Of a stretch of 56,411 nucleotides of DNA, positions 53,521-56,411 are shown piece by piece. Location of the stretch: NCBI GenBank assembly GCA_016098155.1, contig JAAAJB010000186.1, forward strand, positions 1-56,411. The letters are read 5' to 3'. A program made the position numbers and the translations under genes. Position 1 is the stretch's first letter. Each line of letters opens with the position of its first letter. A model generated the notes under the pieces. It saw only the letters and a program-made list of their open reading frames with translations, ran no database searches and was not told where the DNA came from. The DNA is from Actinomortierella ambigua. Lineage: Eukaryota; Mortierellomycota; Mortierellomycetes; Mortierellales; Mortierellaceae.

Positions 53521-54386
53521 ACAACTATGACAACAAAGGATCATGCCCTTCCGTTGTCCTTTTGATACACACCGAGAGTTGAGTGGCCGACGTACATACA
53601 GAGAGTGAACAAAAAGATGCGCATTGAATATTCAGGCTCTCGCATCTACATTTTCCCAGTGTTGGGTTGGGCAGTGTGTTGTCCTAACGATTTTTGTGTT
53701 TGGGAGTATTTTCTCCGCGCTGCACTGTTTCCTCACCATTTGTTTGTTTGTCCCTGCCTTGCATGGAACTACTTGACAGAGTTTGTCATTCTGCTCTCCC
53801 ACCTGCAACAAAGTTCATGGCAAAAATCTCGTCCTTTCTTCGTCGCACCGATCAAACCCTCATAAATGATGTATAAATATACACTTGTACGCACACACGT
53901 ACACACACAAACTCTTTTACACACGCACACACTCGCTCTCTCACTCTTTCACACACGCACACTCACTCACTCACTCTCTCCCTTTCTCTTCCACAACACG
54001 CTCGTCTCTTGTCACCACTGGACCCGAGAGAATCAACCAACACTTCACCAATCTGAATGAATAGTCAAACCTCCTGCTGAACAAGAGATAGTGGTGAAAG
54101 CCTTGCCAAACCGAGTTATCCGAACTAGAGCATTCCTCCCCCCCCCTCCTCCCTCCCTCCACCTAGGCAACACATTCCGTGGCCAAGGCTCTAGTCGAAC
54201 GCAGAGTTGGCTCTTTCATGGTCGTGGCGTAACTTGATTTTTTTGCTTAATTGCATTTTCGCACCGCCCTGCCCTCGAGATCACCACGCGCAACTGCGGT
54301 GGCCAATAGGCTTTCAATGTCGAAGCTCGATATGATTGGAATCTTTTACTACGACAACAGTGATGGTAAAGCGATACGGAAGAGGA

Positions 54387-54388
<2 letters not shown>

Positions 54389-54444
<56 letters not shown>
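54389..54444. repeat. GA dinucleotide microsatellite next to a stop codon
   Basis: About 28 copies of GA on the plus strand, two bases away from the stop codon (54447-54449, minus strand) of the tetraspanin-like gene. The 3'UTR therefore begins with a long CT repeat. Confidence 0.9.
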
Positions 54445-54446
<2 letters not shown>

Positions 54447-54447
<1 letters not shown>

Positions 54448-55763
54448 TATCCCACATAGATGTGCGTTTCCCGGTTATCCTCTTCGTAACAGGGCAAATC
54501 TTGATAACTGTACCGACGAAGCTGCAGCTCTCCGTCGTCACTCTCCGAGTCGTCGTCGTTGTCTTTCCAGCTCTTGTCGTAGAGGGCATATTGTGGTGGT
54601 ATATCTAGATCATCTTCCCCGCCCTTCTCTTCTGCGTCGAGTAAGGGGATCCTTGCGGCCTCGTCCTCGATTTTCTTCTCGTCCCGAAAAAAAAAAGAAT
54701 CTTCATGTTTGATTTGCTCTGCACCATCGTCAGTGGCAGTGAGGTGTTTGAACAGAATCGACAGCAGGAACACGCCAGCCAGCTAGAGGAGATAGTGAAT
54801 CATAAAGTAAAAAGTGGTACATGATTAGAGTCTATGAATAACACTGATGAAAGAACCCCCAAATCCGGTATTAAGACACTACGAGGTCGTGTGATCAGCC
54901 TTGTTTTTTTTTTCTTTTGGGCATACCTGGATGAGACGGATACAGAGGATCAAGGAACCAAGCCGTTGAAGGTGCTTGCCAAAGCGAACACTGAGGATAT
55001 CCCGACATGGAGGTAGACTGCCTTCGGAACCTGGTGGCAGGGGTGTGGAGCGGTCATCGGTTGTGTGAAATCCTTGACAGTTGAACTATGAGCATTATAT
55101 CGAGAAAGAATTGCCCATGCAATACAGCAGCCACTCATGATCAGTCTCCAGTAGCATACTTTTTTTTTTTTTTGATGATCATTCTACATTCCATTGTTTG
55201 TTCTACCATACCTCGTTTTGGAGATCGCGGACCAACGTCTTATCGGTGTTGTATGCCTTATCCCATGACTTTTCCAGTGCGTCTTGGACCCAGCTGGTGC
55301 CCGAAAAGAAAGACGAGACGGCAAAGATGACTTGAATAGTAATGAAGCAAAGCACAAACACAAAGTACTTTAAAGTTTCATAAGAAGAAGAAGAAGAAAA
55401 GAAGAAAAGTACACAACATGTTTATTAGTCCAACAAGATGTATCCCAAAAGACAGGAAAACGGCAACCTTTCTTGGAGGAGGAGGAGGAGGAGGAGGGAG
55501 TGAGGGTGGGACATGCAGCTGTTGCCCTTTTTACCTTGAGTACTTACCACATTCATCAGCCTCCGGCAGCCCTTGGCCACACCACACAAGCCGACGATCG
55601 AAACGACCACAACGCCGATGCCCATCAGGTCCACGCCGACAGATAGAGTGGGAATCAAGGTGATGCCATGATGCATGGTGAGCACCTGCCGGCTCTGAGG
55701 CCGAAGAACTTGGAACAAGAGTGCCGAGGCAGGGACCTGGCCCGACAAGGAAAAATCCAGCAT
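54447..55763 (-). CDS. Tetraspanin-like membrane protein
   Basis: Exons are 55763-55548, 55367-55212, 55085-54927 and 54782-54447, all phase 0, giving 288 aa. Residues about 46-68 form a helix ending in GLCGVAKGCRRL, much like tetraspanin TM2. The next exon starts with a third helix (YFVFVLCFITIQVIFAVSSF), then a loop of about 80 residues with FNCQGF and a later PPC cysteine pair, like a reduced large extracellular loop. A last helix spans the exon 3/4 junction (LILCIRLIQLAGVFLLSILF). The tail of about 100 residues is acidic and cytosolic, with tyrosines (RRYSYQDLPCY). The usual TM1 is not evident in the N-terminal 45 residues, and the canonical CCG motif is replaced. The ATG at 55763 has a good context (ACGACAATG). 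It may be a divergent fungal tetraspanin or a related four-helix family. Confidence 0.65.
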
Positions 55764-56348
55764 TGTCGTTATGGAGAGGAGTAATGAAGAAAAGGAAAGA
55801 CAAAAAAAAAAAAAAGTAGAGTTTATGTCAAGGTGAGCTGCAGGTAGGAGTTGGCAGGGTCCTTTTTTTTTTTTTAAGTCGGCAGCACAAAAAAAAATAA
55901 AGAAGGTTCTGTTGGCGCAATGGTGAAAAAGTGAATGTGGAGGAGGGATGAGGGGGGGAAAGAGAATGAGAATGAAAGGGGAGGATTCAATTGCGAAATG
56001 GGTGTCGAGCCCCTTAGCATCTCTCCTTTTTCAGGAGCCAGACTGACTCCTCGCTCTCGCCCTTGCGTTAGGAACCACCCGTGCTGCTACGCGCTTGCTC
56101 ATGTCACCTTGCGTCCCCCGCCCCCCAAAAACCCTTTGAATCTCGAGTACACACAGTTACTTGAGAGCACAGACAAAGAGTGAAGGAGAAAAGAAGGGGA
56201 GGGGGGGAAGGGATGGGATGGAAAAGTGGGGTAGAAGAGGTCAAAGAAAGCTCCGTGAACCACAAGGTGGCATGTTACACTGACTGACTGACTGAACGAC
56301 TGAACGACAACATGGTTCTTTCTCGTGCGTTCCCGCGTCTCCCACTTT

Positions 56349-56395
<47 letters not shown>

Positions 56396-56411
56396 CCTCT
56401 CTCTCTTTGAC
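55764..56411. other. Upstream of tetraspanin-like gene, window edge
   Basis: Homopolymers (A13 at 55802, T13 at 55865, A9 at 55890), purine-rich stretches, CTGA repeats near 56280-56300 and a CT dinucleotide run at about 56358-56393. No gene seen before the window ends. Confidence 0.6.

Larger units (their letters stand above)
51565..54446. other. Long TUP1 upstream region with repeats
   Basis: A 2.9-kb region with no supported gene. It holds a GGAT repeat (51744-51777), a purine-biased block (52300-52825), CT and GA runs (52870-52890, 53085-53130), a CAA/CAG run (53447-53520), CA/CT runs (53890-53990) and the GA microsatellite at 54389-54444. Short ORFs such as 53605-53865 (+) have no recognisable domain. 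A region this long upstream of a corepressor gene may carry regulatory sites or a long leader. Confidence 0.55.

Overview
This is nuclear DNA of a filamentous, early-diverging fungus. Genes carry many short spliceosomal introns (GT...AG, one with a perfect TACTAAC branch site). Intergenic DNA is full of A/T homopolymers and GA/CT microsatellites. The gene set is fungal: CHO2, TUP1, ORC6, RIB1, a Kre9/Knh1-type cell-wall protein, and a FAR1-type zinc-finger regulator. Mucoromycota, most likely Mortierellomycotina, is my inference and was not tested by database search. All exon models come from splice motifs, reading-frame phase and protein family knowledge. Coordinates span start codon to stop codon, with exons listed in each entry. 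Layout, left to right: 0-1.6 kb has no gene but holds a long foldback hairpin. 1.6-5.7 kb (-) is CHO2, phosphatidylethanolamine methyltransferase. 7.6 kb (+) is a small cysteine-rich secreted protein with its own TATA box and 5'UTR intron. 9.7-14.3 kb (+) is a large low-complexity coiled-coil membrane protein of unknown role. 14.9-17.1 kb (-) is a secreted protein with two Kre9/Knh1-like domains. 20.3-21.7 kb (-) is cytochrome c oxidase subunit VI. 21.9-24 kb is a gene graveyard. 24.8-26.9 kb (+) is RIB1 (GTP cyclohydrolase II). 27.4-29.1 kb (-) is transaldolase. 30.5-33.0 kb (+) is an AidB-type acyl-CoA dehydrogenase. 33.3-34.3 kb (-) is a NECAP endocytic adaptor. 35.4 kb (+) is a small PPxY membrane protein. 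36.5-37.2 kb holds unassigned exon-like ORFs. 37.8-40.8 kb (+) is a divergent CASTOR-like ACT-domain protein. 41.0-45.0 kb (-) is a FAR1-domain transcription factor. 45.2-46.1 kb (-) is a hypothetical membrane protein. 46.3-48.1 kb (-) is ORC6. 48.7-51.6 kb (-) is the TUP1 corepressor. 54.4-55.8 kb (-) is a tetraspanin-like protein. The genes do not form a pathway cluster. They are ordinary housekeeping and regulatory genes in mixed orientation, with convergent pairs (RIB1/TAL1, acyl-CoA dehydrogenase/NECAP, CASTOR-like/FAR1) and divergent pairs (TAL1/acyl-CoA dehydrogenase, NECAP/PPxY protein). The most interesting item is the CASTOR-like protein. When five exons, including a 44-nt exon, are joined, both halves of the animal cytosolic arginine sensor of mTORC1 become recognisable, separated by a large disordered insert. 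No tRNA, rRNA, CRISPR or intact transposon was recognised.
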